A stretch of 13,660 nt of DNA, taken from positions 1 through 13,660 of the forward strand of contig JBJEPS010000055.1 in NCBI GenBank assembly GCA_051881355.1. Direction: 5' to 3'. The position numbers and the translations under genes are program-made. Shown piece by piece: positions 6,323 to 13,660 of this stretch. The stretch's first letter is position 1. The number at the start of each line of letters is the position of its first letter. The notes under the pieces are model-generated. The model was given only the letters and a program-made list of their open reading frames with translations, ran no database searches and had not been told where the DNA came from. The DNA is from Fimenecus sp051881355. GTDB taxonomy: Bacteria; Bacillota; Clostridia; Oscillospirales; Acutalibacteraceae.

Positions 6323-6349
6323 GTATTCTTATGGAATTTATACAAATTC

Positions 6350-6398
6350 TGAATAAAAAGAAACGCAGCCAAGGAAAGCCGTCGCCCTCCTTGGCTGC
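6350..6398 (-). terminator. Terminator of the NYN/zinc-ribbon operon
   Basis: A perfect 10-bp stem pairs GCAGCCAAGG (6365-6374) with CCTTGGCTGC (6389-6398), loop of 14 nt. On the minus strand it is followed by GTTTCTTTTTATT. It lies 18 nt after the zinc-ribbon stop and just upstream of the next operon's promoter. The plus strand also has TTTTT (6399-6403), so it would work both ways. Confidence 0.85.
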
Positions 6399-6415
6399 TT
6401 TTTCATAACGTTCGC

Positions 6416-6664
6416 TTATTCCGCTTCGTCGTCCTCGGGAACTTCGATTTCATAAGAGGTTTCACTTTTGTCCTTTAAAAAGTCGGTTTTTAAAACGCGG
6501 CTGTAAATGATACTACCGCAATCCCGACAAACGGTATGCTCAATATGCGTGCCGAACACGCCGCCGCGAATATCGGCAAAGACATCTGCTTCGCCGACCT
6601 GATAGCCGTAAGCGATGTTCTGCGACTTGCAGTAGGGACATTCCTTATACACAATGCGTTTCAT
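6416..6664 (-). CDS. Small zinc-ribbon protein
   Basis: 82 residues. Two CxxC knuckles (Cys9/Cys12 in ECPYCKS and Cys46/Cys49 in VCRDCGS) can bind one zinc in a rubredoxin/zinc-ribbon arrangement; the tail is acidic (EVPEDDEAE). I do not recognise a specific family or function; zinc ribbons of this size often bind nucleic acid or act as protein adaptors. Its ATG (6664) directly follows the TAA of the upstream NYN gene (TAAATG), and its strong ribosome binding site AAAGGAGG is inside the last codons of that gene, so the two proteins are made together and may act together. Confidence 0.8.
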   Translation of the reverse strand: MKRIVYKECPYCKSQNIAYGYQVGEADVFADIRGGVFGTHIEHTVCRDCGSIIYSRVLKTDFLKDKSETSYEIEVPEDDEAE

Positions 6665-7585
6665 TTACGAAGCCTCCTTTTTCAGTACCAAATCACAATT
6701 TTCGATTTCCACGCCGTCAATATCGGACAGAAACAGTTTAATCTGCTTATAGCCAAGCGATTTCACCGAAAAGTCATGGAAATGCTCGGTTATGCGGGAA
6801 TTGATTTCGCCGATATTTAAACGATTGCCGCGGCTCTTTTTAAGCTGTTGCAAAACAAACTGCTCGATTTCCGCTTTCTGTGCGGAATCCTCCTGGCAAA
6901 TGCAAAGGGTATTGCGATGGGCATCGGGCATGATTTTGAACGCATTAAAGGACTTTAAAAAGACCGAGAATTTGGAAAAGCCGTAGTTGCGTTCATCAAA
7001 ATCGGGATATTTTCGCTGTAACGCGTCTTTAATCACGCTGATTTGTACCCGTGCGCCAACCTCCTTTTGCGACAGCATGGAGAGAATTTCCATTTCAATT
7101 TCCTTGCGTGGGGTAATGCTGCTGACCGCGCTGTCCGAAGAATCCGTATCCCCGCTTAAGACGTCGAGATACCGAAACGAGTCACATGCGCTGACAAACG
7201 CTTTCGGTGTTTTGCTTTCCCCCATACCGATAACCTGCTTCCCCTCTTCCCGAAGGCGTGCGGCGAGGCGGGTAAAATCACTGTCGCTTGAGGCGAGGCA
7301 AAACGCGTCCACCTCTTTGCTGTACAAGATGTCCATCGCGTCGATAATCATGGCGGAGTCGGTGGAATTTTTACCCTGTGTGTACGCGTACTGCTGCATA
7401 GGCATTAAAGCATATTTCGGCAACAGCGCTTTCCAGCTTCTCGCCTGTTCGAGCGTCCAGTCACCGTAAATACGTTTAATGGTCACCGTACCGATGTCCT
7501 TTAGTTCATCAAACATCGTTTCCACATATTTCGGAGAAATATTGTCGGAATCGATGAGTAAAGCGATATTTAAAGTCGTTTCCAT
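6665..7585 (-). CDS. NYN-domain putative RNase with tandem OST-HTH/LOTUS domains
   Basis: 306 residues. Residues about 5-142 form a NYN (PIN-like, LabA/DUF88) domain with the acidic metal-binding residues in place: IDSDN (Asp12, Asp14), STDSAMIID (Asp76), SSDSDF (Asp101, Asp103). NYN domains are Mg2+-dependent RNases. A Ser/Asp-rich linker (about 143-158) leads to two consecutive winged-helix OST-HTH/LOTUS modules, about 160-230 (with YGFSKFSVFLKS) and 238-303 (with LGYKQIKLFLSD); LOTUS domains bind RNA, including structured or G-rich RNA in eukaryotic examples. Start ATG at 7585 with AGAAAGGA upstream. First gene of a two-gene operon with the zinc-ribbon protein. The RNA target is unknown. 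Confidence 0.88.
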   Translation of the reverse strand: METTLNIALLIDSDNISPKYVETMFDELKDIGTVTIKRIYGDWTLEQARSWKALLPKYALMPMQQYAYTQGKNSTDSAMIIDAMDILYSKEVDAFCLASSDSDFTRLAARLREEGKQVIGMGESKTPKAFVSACDSFRYLDVLSGDTDSSDSAVSSITPRKEIEMEILSMLSQKEVGARVQISVIKDALQRKYPDFDERNYGFSKFSVFLKSFNAFKIMPDAHRNTLCICQEDSAQKAEIEQFVLQQLKKSRGNRLNIGEINSRITEHFHDFSVKSLGYKQIKLFLSDIDGVEIENCDLVLKKEAS

Positions 7586-7611
7586 ATGATTTTCCTTTCT
7601 GTACGGATATC

Positions 7612-7640
7612 AGTATAACACAATTTGCTTTTTCTTGCAA
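7612..7640 (-). promoter_or_regulatory. Promoter of the NYN/zinc-ribbon operon
   Basis: Minus strand: TTGCAA (7640-7635), a 17-nt spacer, TATACT (7617-7612), with the start codon about 27 nt further. Divergent to the sporulation operon. Confidence 0.7.
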
Positions 7641-7661
7641 GAAAGCACAACAGACTTCTAT

Positions 7662-7690
7662 GCATATTGCGGACAGGAACTGAATATGTT
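7662..7690 (+). promoter_or_regulatory. Candidate sigma-E type sporulation promoter of the sipL-like/spoIVA operon
   Basis: GCATATT (7662-7668), 14 nt, then AATATGTT (7683-7690) resembles the mother-cell sigma-E pattern (KMATATT, 13-15 nt, CATACANT): the -35 is good, the -10 partial. No sigma-A promoter is evident in the same stretch. Both genes downstream act in the mother cell at spore coat assembly, which fits sigma-E control. The call rests on motif similarity and gene content. Confidence 0.45.
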
Positions 7691-7722
7691 TTTTACAGAA
7701 CAGAAAGCGAGGAGAGGTCAAA

Positions 7723-9255
7723 ATGGACTTTACAAAACAGACAAACACCCTGTCGCGCCGTCAAACACTGTTTGAAGCCACGGCAGAGCAGCCCGTGGAC
7801 TGCGACATTACCCTGCCCGAATACTTCCCAGACGCGGTACGGGTTTTGAAATGCAACTTAACCCCGCGCATTACCGCCGTACAGGGCGCCGCCGACCGTG
7901 TTACCGCAGAAGGATCGGCGTTGCTGCGCATTCTATATGTCAGCGAGGAAAACACCGTGCGGTGCTTCGAACAAAATATTGCCTTTTCCAAATACGCTGA
8001 GGGCAATGTACCGTCGGCGGCGTGCGTTTCGGCAACTGCCAAAACGGAATATGTCAACTGCCGTGTACAGTCGCCGCGGCGTTTAGACATTCACGGCAGT
8101 ATTTGTATTTCTTTCAGCGTTTATCAAAAGACAGATACAGCATTTTTATCCGCCGGCACCGGCGGCGGCGTGCAGATGCGCAAAAAAACCGTTTCCTGTA
8201 CCAATTTACTTGGCTGTGCCGAAAAGTTATTCCGTTTGGGTGAGACTTTAGAGCTCGGTTCTGCAAAACCGTCGATTGCCCAAATTGTAAAATGTGAGGC
8301 GACGGCGCTTTTGGAAGATGTTAAGCCCGTAACGGGTAAGGTTCTCATCAAAGGTGAACTGGTTTTGCGCACACTCTACATAGCCGACAATGATACAGGA
8401 ACATTTGAAATGATGGAGCACAGCCTGCCCATCAGCCAAATTGCGGAGTCAGACGGTGCTGTAGACGGCTGCGTAACAGACTGTGCCCTGACGGTATCGA
8501 GTGTGGAAATTGCCGCTAAGACCGATGCAACAGGTGCGCTTCGGCTTTTGGATGCAAATATTTGCATTTGCGCAAAGCTGCAATTCTTCGGCGACATGGA
8601 AACCGATGTGGTGCTTGATGCGTATTCCACGCTGTATCCGTTAGAACAAAAAAAGCAAACGGTCGAATTTCGGCACATTTGCGACAAATTCACGGACACC
8701 TACCTTTGCCGCGGGAATTTAGACATCGCCAGCATCGGTATGCAGCAGGTTTCGGATATCACTTGTGTAGGCTTTACACAAAAGGAAGCTGTCACAGACG
8801 GTACGCTCTCGGTAGAGGGAACGGTAACAGTCGGTATTTTATATCTTGACCGTGAAAGTCAATGGGGCTACACAGAGCGCAATTTTGACTACACCTACAA
8901 GCGCGCCACGGCGGCGGTTGGTGAAAATCTGCAATGTGCGCCGCATATCACGGTTTGCGGCATCGGATTTGTATTAAACGGAGAAACCACACTGGAGATT
9001 CGCGCAGAACTGGATATCAACGCTGTGATTTTCTCTGTGCAAACACAGCAAATCACTGCCGATATCGCCTTGGATACGGAAAATCAGAAACGGCAAACGC
9101 AGGCGGCACTGACGATTTATTTTGCGCAGGCGGGGGAAAGCGTTTGGGATATTGCTTGCCGCTATAACACCACAGCCGATGCAATCTTGAGTCAAAACAC
9201 ATTAAGCAGTGATACCCTGACGGAAAACCGTAAGCTGTTAATTCCGAGAGTTTGA
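7723..9255 (+). CDS. sipL: SipL-like SPOCS (DUF3794) and LysM domain spore coat protein
   Basis: 510 residues, no signal peptide. Three repeats of the SPOCS/DUF3794 type are visible (about 15-125, 165-275, 325-440), each with a G-x-L-x-(L/V)-x-x-(L/I)LY(V/I/L) core strand pair: ALLRILYVSEEN, ELVLRTLYIADND and TVTVGILYLDRES. A C-terminal LysM module occupies about 465-510 (FAQAGESVWDIACRYNTTADAILSQN...LLIPRV). This architecture matches Clostridioides difficile SipL, whose LysM region binds SpoIVA and which is needed to place the coat around the forespore. Start 7723 is supported by GGAGAGG (7711-7717). spoIVA starts 14 nt after its stop, supporting the assignment. Family members that are not SipL exist, so the symbol is less certain than the architecture. 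Confidence 0.85.
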   Translation: MDFTKQTNTLSRRQTLFEATAEQPVDCDITLPEYFPDAVRVLKCNLTPRITAVQGAADRVTAEGSALLRILYVSEENTVRCFEQNIAFSKYAEGNVPSAACVSATAKTEYVNCRVQSPRRLDIHGSICISFSVYQKTDTAFLSAGTGGGVQMRKKTVSCTNLLGCAEKLFRLGETLELGSAKPSIAQIVKCEATALLEDVKPVTGKVLIKGELVLRTLYIADNDTGTFEMMEHSLPISQIAESDGAVDGCVTDCALTVSSVEIAAKTDATGALRLLDANICICAKLQFFGDMETDVVLDAYSTLYPLEQKKQTVEFRHICDKFTDTYLCRGNLDIASIGMQQVSDITCVGFTQKEAVTDGTLSVEGTVTVGILYLDRESQWGYTERNFDYTYKRATAAVGENLQCAPHITVCGIGFVLNGETTLEIRAELDINAVIFSVQTQQITADIALDTENQKRQTQAALTIYFAQAGESVWDIACRYNTTADAILSQNTLSSDTLTENRKLLIPRV

Positions 9256-9269
9256 GGAGGGACGAAAAA

Positions 9270-10748
9270 ATGGAAAATCGAAGCATTTATCAAGATATTG
9301 CCGCCCGCACGAACGGCGATATTTATGTCGGCGTAGTCGGTCCCGTACGCACAGGAAAATCTACCTTTATTAAACGATTTATGGATACACTGGTATTGCC
9401 GCATATTTCGGACGAGGCAATGCACACGCGAGCAGTCGATGAACTGCCGCAATCCTCGGCGGGACGCACCATTATGACCACCGAACCGAAATTCATTCCC
9501 GAAAATGCCGTGGAGGTACATCTGCCCGACAACGCCGCGTTTTCCGTTCGCATGATTGACTGCGTCGGGTACATTGTTCCCGGCTCTTTGGGCTATGTGG
9601 AGGGCGACAAGCCGCGTATGGTACGCACGCCGTGGTCGGAGGAGGAAATGCCCTTTGACCGCGCGGCGGAAATCGGCACGCAAAAAGTCATCAATGAACA
9701 TTCCACCATTGGGTTGGTCGTCACGACGGACGGCAGTATTTCCGACATTCCGCGGGCGGATTACGAAGAAGCGGAAGCGCGCGTCATTCGAGAGCTGCAA
9801 GCCCTCGGCAAGCCCTTTGTCGTCCTGCTAAACTGCACCTATCCGCAGTCAGACAGTGCGCGGCTTTTATCGGAACAATTAAGCGAAAAATACGCCGTGC
9901 CTGTCATGCCCGTCAACTGCTTGGAGCTGACGGAAAGTGATATTAAGGAAATTTTAACGCAGGTCTTATTTGAATTCCCCATTCGGGAAATTGCAGTAGA
10001 CTTCCCGCAATGGCTTGTTTCACTTCCGCCTGAGCATAAACTGCGTGCCACCGTATACGGTGCGGTCAGCACAGCATGCGACAAAATGAATTTGGTGCGC
10101 GATGTTGCCGTATTAACCGAGGAATTGAAGGGCTGTGAATATATTACTGACGCTAAGGTCTCCTCTATGCAGTTGGGGCGCGGTACAGCGTGGATTTCGG
10201 TCACCATGAACGGGGATTTGTTCTACCGCGTGCTTTCGGAAAAAACAGGCTTGGAAATCGACGGCGAACAGGGCTTAATTACACAAATGTGTGCACTTGC
10301 CGCCATCAAAAAAGAGTATGAGAAGCTCAAATCCGCCCTCGACGAGGTCGAGGCGACAGGCTATGGCATTGTGATGCCGACGATTGACGAGCTGACGCTT
10401 GACGAGCCGGAAATCGTCAAGCAAGGCGGGCGCTACGGTGTGAAGCTGTCCGCTTCGGCACCGTCCATTCATATGCTGAAAGCCAACATTCAGACTGAGG
10501 TCGCGCCAATTGTCGGCAGTGAAAGCCAATCGGAGGAGCTGGTACGGTATTTACTCAAAGAATTTGAGGAGGACCCCAAAAAGATTTGGGAATCCAATAT
10601 TTTCGGCACCTCTTTGCACGAGCTTGTCAACGAGGGCTTGCGCAGCAAACTGTTCCATATGCCTGCCGACGCGCGAATGAAATTGCAGGAAACGCTTGAA
10701 CGCGTCATTAATGAAGGTTGTAACGGGTTGATTTGTATTATTTTGTAG
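9270..10748 (+). CDS. spoIVA: Stage IV sporulation protein A (coat morphogenetic ATPase)
   Basis: 492 residues, the same length as the Bacillus subtilis protein and collinear throughout. Mother-cell ATPase that polymerises on the forespore surface and forms the base layer of the coat. The Walker A motif GPVRTGKS is at residues 24-31 (Lys30), followed by DELPQSSAGRTIMTTEPKF, the Walker-B-like MIDCVGY and GLVVTTDGSI. The middle domain and the conserved C-terminal end (SEELVRYLLKEFEEDP, ETLERVINEG, ending LICIIL) are intact. Start 9270 chosen because GAGGAGG (9254-9260) lies 9 nt upstream and the family begins ME-x-x-(I/S)-(F/Y)-x-DIA-RT; an in-frame ATG at 9252 overlaps the preceding stop and lacks a site. 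Second gene of the operon with the sipL-like gene. Confidence 0.98.
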   Translation: MENRSIYQDIAARTNGDIYVGVVGPVRTGKSTFIKRFMDTLVLPHISDEAMHTRAVDELPQSSAGRTIMTTEPKFIPENAVEVHLPDNAAFSVRMIDCVGYIVPGSLGYVEGDKPRMVRTPWSEEEMPFDRAAEIGTQKVINEHSTIGLVVTTDGSISDIPRADYEEAEARVIRELQALGKPFVVLLNCTYPQSDSARLLSEQLSEKYAVPVMPVNCLELTESDIKEILTQVLFEFPIREIAVDFPQWLVSLPPEHKLRATVYGAVSTACDKMNLVRDVAVLTEELKGCEYITDAKVSSMQLGRGTAWISVTMNGDLFYRVLSEKTGLEIDGEQGLITQMCALAAIKKEYEKLKSALDEVEATGYGIVMPTIDELTLDEPEIVKQGGRYGVKLSASAPSIHMLKANIQTEVAPIVGSESQSEELVRYLLKEFEEDPKKIWESNIFGTSLHELVNEGLRSKLFHMPADARMKLQETLERVINEGCNGLICIIL

Positions 10749-10768
10749 GATTGATAGAATAAACAGTA

Positions 10769-10797
10769 AAAAATCCCCTTGTCGAAAGGGGATTTTT
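10769..10797 (+). terminator. Bidirectional terminator between spoIVA and recD2
   Basis: A perfect 12-bp inverted repeat, AAAAATCCCCTT (10769-10780) and AAGGGGATTTTT (10786-10797), with a 5-nt loop. T-tracts are present on both strands (TTTTT on plus, TTTTTT on minus), so it serves the two convergent transcripts. Confidence 0.92.
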
Positions 10798-10810
10798 GCT
10801 TTTCGGTTCT

Positions 10811-13015
10811 TTATTCTGTTAAAAAGGTTTTCAGCGCCGAATAGCGGCGAGTTTTTTTATCATTTTCCACCATTTTTCGAATTTCCGCCTGCGTACCGAC
10901 CAATATCAGCAGTTCCTTGGCGCGCGTCACCGCGGTATACAATAGATTACGGTAACAAAGATTCGGCAAGACCGATACGACGGGGATAATCACGGCAGGA
11001 AATTCACTGCCTTGGCTTTTGTGCACCGTCACGGCATAGGCAAGCTCCATATCGGTCATCTGCTCTTTGGCAAACACGGCACTACGGTCATCGAAGCGAA
11101 TATCCAGTGTTTCCGTATGGATATCGATATTCTCAATCACGCCGATGTCGCCGTTGAAAACCCCCTCGCCCATTTCGCCGTCGGATTTCTCCCAGACAAT
11201 ACCATAGTTATTTTTTGTCTGCATCACCTTATCGCCCACGCGGAAGGTACGAAAGCCGACAGTCAGTTCCTTTTTCTCGTCAGCAGGAGGATTGACAAGG
11301 TCCTGCAAAATTTTATTGAGATGAACCGTACCCGTCTCCCCTTTTTTAGAGGGACAAAGCACCTGAATATCGTTTTGCGGCGAAAACTTGTAGGCTTTGG
11401 GCAACCGTTTTGCGTAAAGCGCGGCAATCGTTTGCGATGCCGCATACGGATTTTGGCGTTCCATCAAAAAGAAATCGCCGTCTTTGCGCGTAAGCTCCGG
11501 CATCTCGCCCGCAACAATGCGGTGCGCGTTGGTCACAATCAAACTGCCCATTGCCTGACGGAATACCTCGGTCAGTTCCACGACGGGCAAAAGTCCGCTT
11601 GCAATTAAATCCGCCAGCACATTCCCAGCTCCCACGGGCGGCAATTGGTCGCTGTCACCGACCATAATCAAGCGGCAGCCGAACGGCAACGCCTGCATCA
11701 AGCTCGCAAACAGGCTGATGTCCACCATGGAAAGTTCGTCTAAAACCAACACCTCGCACTCCAGCGGATTGCGCAAATTCCGCTTGAACACGGGGCGGTC
11801 ACGCTCATCCCATTCGACCTCCAGCAGGCGGTGTATGGTTTTTGCTTCGCGTCCTGTCAGCTCCGTCATACGCTTTGCCGCACGCCCCGTCGGCGCGGCA
11901 AGGGCAATATCTAATTCCTGCCGTTCAAAAAGTTTTAAGATACCGTTGAGCGTCGTGGTTTTGCCCGTGCCGGGTCCGCCCGTTAATATGAGCACCCCGC
12001 GCGAAACCGCGGTTTTGATGGCTTCGCGCTGGGTATCGGCATAGGTAATGCCGTCTGCTTTTTCGATTGTCTCAATATCCTTTTCCAAGGTTTCGCACTG
12101 CGGCGGCGGAAAACGCAGTAAAATTTTCATACGGTCGGCAATCGATTTTTCGTCGCGGTAAGCACTTGTTAAAAAGATAAATTCCCGTCCGTTTATCTCC
12201 TTTGCCGTAAGGGCTCCCGCCGAGGTCAGCGTGTCGATTTGAATATCGACAGTGTCTGTCCCCACCGAAAGATAGTCCGCCGCAATCTTTAACAGTTTTT
12301 CGCGCGGGATACAGGTATGCCCGTTGGAATACAAATTCTGCCGCACGATATGGGTAATCCCCGCGCGCACGCGGAAATCGCTTCCGGGCGGATTTGGAAG
12401 TGCGTCGGCAATTACTTCGGCACGCTCAAAGCCTATCCCTATATCCGCATCGCACAGTTCAAACGGATTTTTCGTCACACGCTCCACGGCATTCGAGCCA
12501 AAAGCCTCATATGCGGCGATACATTCGCGCGGCGACATACCGTAAGTTTCCAGCGCAATCATAATATTGCGCACGGCGAACTGCTTTTTAAAGCTCGCCT
12601 GCATTTTTTCCGCTTTTTCAAGGGAAATCCCTTTAATCGTCGCCAATTTTTTCGGCTCGTTTTCCAAAATATCAAAGGCATTTTCACCGAATTTTTCAAT
12701 AATTTTTTGCGCCGTGGCAGGACCTATCCCCTTGACCGCCCCCGCGGCAAGGTAATTATACAACTGCTCGGCGGTGGCAGGCATTTCGCGTTCAAACGCC
12801 TCGACCTTAAACTGCCGCCCGAAGGTCGAATGAAACGTCCATATGCCCGAAAGGCGCACGCTTTCGCCGACGGATATATCGGAAAAGGTCCCGACGGCGG
12901 TGACAAGCTCGTCATCGCACCCGACCTCCAATACCGTATAGCCGTTTTGCTCATTTCGGAATTTAATGTCCTCTACCGTACCCTGCAAAATTTGCGCCTG
13001 TACTTCCTCGCTCAT
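10811..13015 (-). CDS. recD2: RecD2-type superfamily 1B DNA helicase
   Basis: 734 residues, normal for RecD2 (the RecD-like helicase of bacteria without RecBC). An N-terminal OB-like region (about 8-78) is followed by tandem helix-hairpin-helix segments (KGIGPATAQKIIEKFG, 95-110; TIKGISLEKAEKM, 126-138), a linker domain and the helicase core: Walker A GGPGTGKTT (346-354), motif Ia APTGRAAKRM (374-383), Walker B LVLDELSMVD (423-432), motif III VGDSDQLPPVG (452-462), motif IV EVFRQ (483-487), and near the C-terminus TVHKSQGSEF and LLYTAVTRAKELL. RecD2 unwinds DNA 5' to 3' and acts in repair and replication-fork maintenance. ATG at 13015 with AAGGA upstream; it overlaps the stop of the preceding small gene as ATGA, so it is translationally coupled. 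Terminated at 10797-10769. Confidence 0.96.
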   Translation of the reverse strand: MSEEVQAQILQGTVEDIKFRNEQNGYTVLEVGCDDELVTAVGTFSDISVGESVRLSGIWTFHSTFGRQFKVEAFEREMPATAEQLYNYLAAGAVKGIGPATAQKIIEKFGENAFDILENEPKKLATIKGISLEKAEKMQASFKKQFAVRNIMIALETYGMSPRECIAAYEAFGSNAVERVTKNPFELCDADIGIGFERAEVIADALPNPPGSDFRVRAGITHIVRQNLYSNGHTCIPREKLLKIAADYLSVGTDTVDIQIDTLTSAGALTAKEINGREFIFLTSAYRDEKSIADRMKILLRFPPPQCETLEKDIETIEKADGITYADTQREAIKTAVSRGVLILTGGPGTGKTTTLNGILKLFERQELDIALAAPTGRAAKRMTELTGREAKTIHRLLEVEWDERDRPVFKRNLRNPLECEVLVLDELSMVDISLFASLMQALPFGCRLIMVGDSDQLPPVGAGNVLADLIASGLLPVVELTEVFRQAMGSLIVTNAHRIVAGEMPELTRKDGDFFLMERQNPYAASQTIAALYAKRLPKAYKFSPQNDIQVLCPSKKGETGTVHLNKILQDLVNPPADEKKELTVGFRTFRVGDKVMQTKNNYGIVWEKSDGEMGEGVFNGDIGVIENIDIHTETLDIRFDDRSAVFAKEQMTDMELAYAVTVHKSQGSEFPAVIIPVVSVLPNLCYRNLLYTAVTRAKELLILVGTQAEIRKMVENDKKTRRYSALKTFLTE

Positions 13016-13347
13016 AAAAACAAATCCTTAAACGATTTTTCGTCGCAAAGATAAATGCCGTTGCTTTCGCGGCACACATTTAAACAACTGAGCCGCTGGG
13101 TTTCGTCCATACCGCAGTCCAAAATCACCACACTGCCATATGGTTCGTCGCCCAAAAAGCCCATTTTCATTCGCGCGGCGTATGCCGCCGCCGTGACATC
13201 GCTGTCACAACGTTTTGCCGGAATGACTATGTAATAATCGAACTTCTTTTTCGGCTGCATCGCTTTGACCATCAAACAGTAGCAAAGAGACAAGAGCCCA
13301 AACAGAATTAAACCGACAAATACCGCACCGACAAACGCTTCAAACAT
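13012..13347 (-). CDS. Small membrane-anchored protein of unknown function
   Basis: 111 residues from MFEAFVGAV. A single hydrophobic segment (about 4-27) is followed by positive residues (MVKAMQPKKK), so the C-terminal part probably lies in the cytoplasm. The rest is a small alpha/beta-like domain (FDYYIVIPAKRCDSD, SVVILDCGMDETQ) with several cysteines. I do not recognise a family. The start at 13347 is chosen because GGGGTGA lies just upstream; the in-frame ATG 72 nt earlier (13419) falls inside the 3' end of RNase P RNA and its frame is not credible. The stop TGA overlaps the recD2 start (ATGA). The ribosome binding site lies within the hairpin that follows rnpB. Confidence 0.75.
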   Translation of the reverse strand: MFEAFVGAVFVGLILFGLLSLCYCLMVKAMQPKKKFDYYIVIPAKRCDSDVTAAAYAARMKMGFLGDEPYGSVVILDCGMDETQRLSCLNVCRESNGIYLCDEKSFKDLFL

Positions 13348-13375
13348 AAAAATCACCCCATAACAGTGTATGGGG
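13348..13375 (-). terminator. rnpB terminator-like hairpin overlapping the next gene's ribosome binding site
   Basis: CCCCATA (13375-13369 on the minus strand) pairs with TATGGGG (13362-13356), 7 bp with a 6-nt loop, followed by TGATTTTT. The 3' arm GGGG plus TGA forms the Shine-Dalgarno of the small membrane protein gene starting at 13347. It could stop part of the rnpB transcription and/or mask translation of read-through RNA. Confidence 0.6.
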
Positions 13376-13386
13376 CGCAAAACAGA

Positions 13387-13660
13387 ATGTGAGTAAACCT
13401 GTAAGCCGAGTTCTGTCATTTAAAGCAATTATCTATCTACGCGCACCGTTACCGATACGCTGGAGCCATCCGTCGAAGTATCTGCCCAGCTGACAACTTC
13501 GGTCGATGTTGCATCGGGTAGGGTTTACTTGGCAGCGCCGTTACCGACGCCCCGGTGAGCTCTTACCTCGCCTTTCCACCCTTACCGCAAAAATGCGGCG
13601 GTATCTCTCTATGCACTTTCCCTAAGGTCGCCCTCGGCGGCTGTTAGCCGTTACCCTGCT
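13387..13660 (-). ncRNA. rnpB: RNase P RNA, class A, 3' part (partial)
   Basis: Catalytic RNA of RNase P, which removes 5' leaders from tRNA precursors. On the minus strand the universally conserved blocks appear in order: GAGGGCGACC and AGGGAAAGTGC, AAGGGTGGAAAGGCGAGG with TAAGAGCTCACCGG, AAGTAAACCC, and near the 3' end GCGTAGATAGATAA then GACAGAACTCGGCTTAC. The arrangement is that of class A (ancestral) RNase P RNA found in many Clostridia, not Bacillus class B. The 5' end, including the GAGGAAAGTCC block and the 5' strand of P1, lies beyond the window edge. The 3' end is placed at about 13387 by analogy with other class A RNAs. A small membrane protein gene and recD2 follow on the same strand. 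Confidence 0.96.

Noticed and set aside
11012..11608. 198-residue plus-strand ORF, and similar long ORFs at 9192-9800 (minus) and 12317-13054 (plus)
   Set aside because: They are antisense shadows of recD2 and spoIVA, rich in His/Arg/Phe as expected from reverse-strand reading of a conserved gene, without ribosome binding sites.
13348..13419. N-terminal extension of the small membrane protein to an ATG at 13419
   Set aside because: It would lie within the 3' end of RNase P RNA and the following hairpin. A good Shine-Dalgarno supports the ATG at 13347.
13433..13660. Recurring GGTAACGG on the minus strand as a possible repeat element
   Set aside because: These are GUAA (GNRA) tetraloops closed by G-C pairs in the stem-loops of RNase P RNA, a structural coincidence rather than an inserted repeat.

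Overview
The window reads as chromosomal DNA of a spore-forming, low-to-moderate GC member of the Clostridia (Oscillospiraceae/Ruminococcaceae-like). Evidence: sporulation coat genes spoIVA and a SipL-type SPOCS/LysM gene, a class A (not Bacillus class B) RNase P RNA, purine-rich Shine-Dalgarno sequences (GGAGG, AAGGAG) and classical TTGACA/TATAAT promoters, several with 17-bp spacers. I see no mobile element, CRISPR array, tRNA or rRNA.

Left part (1-3471, plus strand): the 3' end of ilvC with its terminator; a strong promoter driving pyruvate kinase (pyk) followed 26 nt later by an ArsC/Spx-family thioredoxin-fold gene; a bidirectional hairpin terminator; then about 580 nt without a protein gene. 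That gap holds a minus-strand transcription unit (promoter, about 375 nt of highly structured sequence, terminator) that looks like a stand-alone structured RNA I cannot assign to a family. A divergent promoter then drives a small acidic DUF1292 gene. It is followed by a structured segment that folds like 6S RNA and ends in a good terminator.

Middle (3472-7640, minus strand): two operons. The first (promoter near 6294-6322) encodes a circularly permuted ATP-grasp enzyme, an alpha-E domain protein and a transglutaminase-like protein, a recurrent but poorly understood gene set suspected of peptide ligation/protein tagging. The second encodes a NYN-domain (PIN-like) putative RNase with two OST-HTH/LOTUS RNA-binding domains and an abutting small zinc-ribbon protein, and ends in a strong hairpin terminator.

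Right part: a plus-strand sporulation operon sipL-like-spoIVA (7723-10748), preceded by a candidate sigma-E promoter and ended by a bidirectional terminator. Convergent to it on the minus strand is a unit starting upstream of the window with rnpB (RNase P RNA, 5' end cut off by the window edge), followed by a small membrane protein gene and recD2. The small gene and recD2 overlap by ATGA. The rnpB terminator-like hairpin contains the ribosome binding site of the small gene.

The most interesting unexplained items are the minus-strand structured RNA at about 2258-2636, the symmetric elements at its promoter and at the divergent DUF1292 promoter, the ATP-grasp/alpha-E/transglutaminase operon, and the NYN-LOTUS/zinc-ribbon pair.
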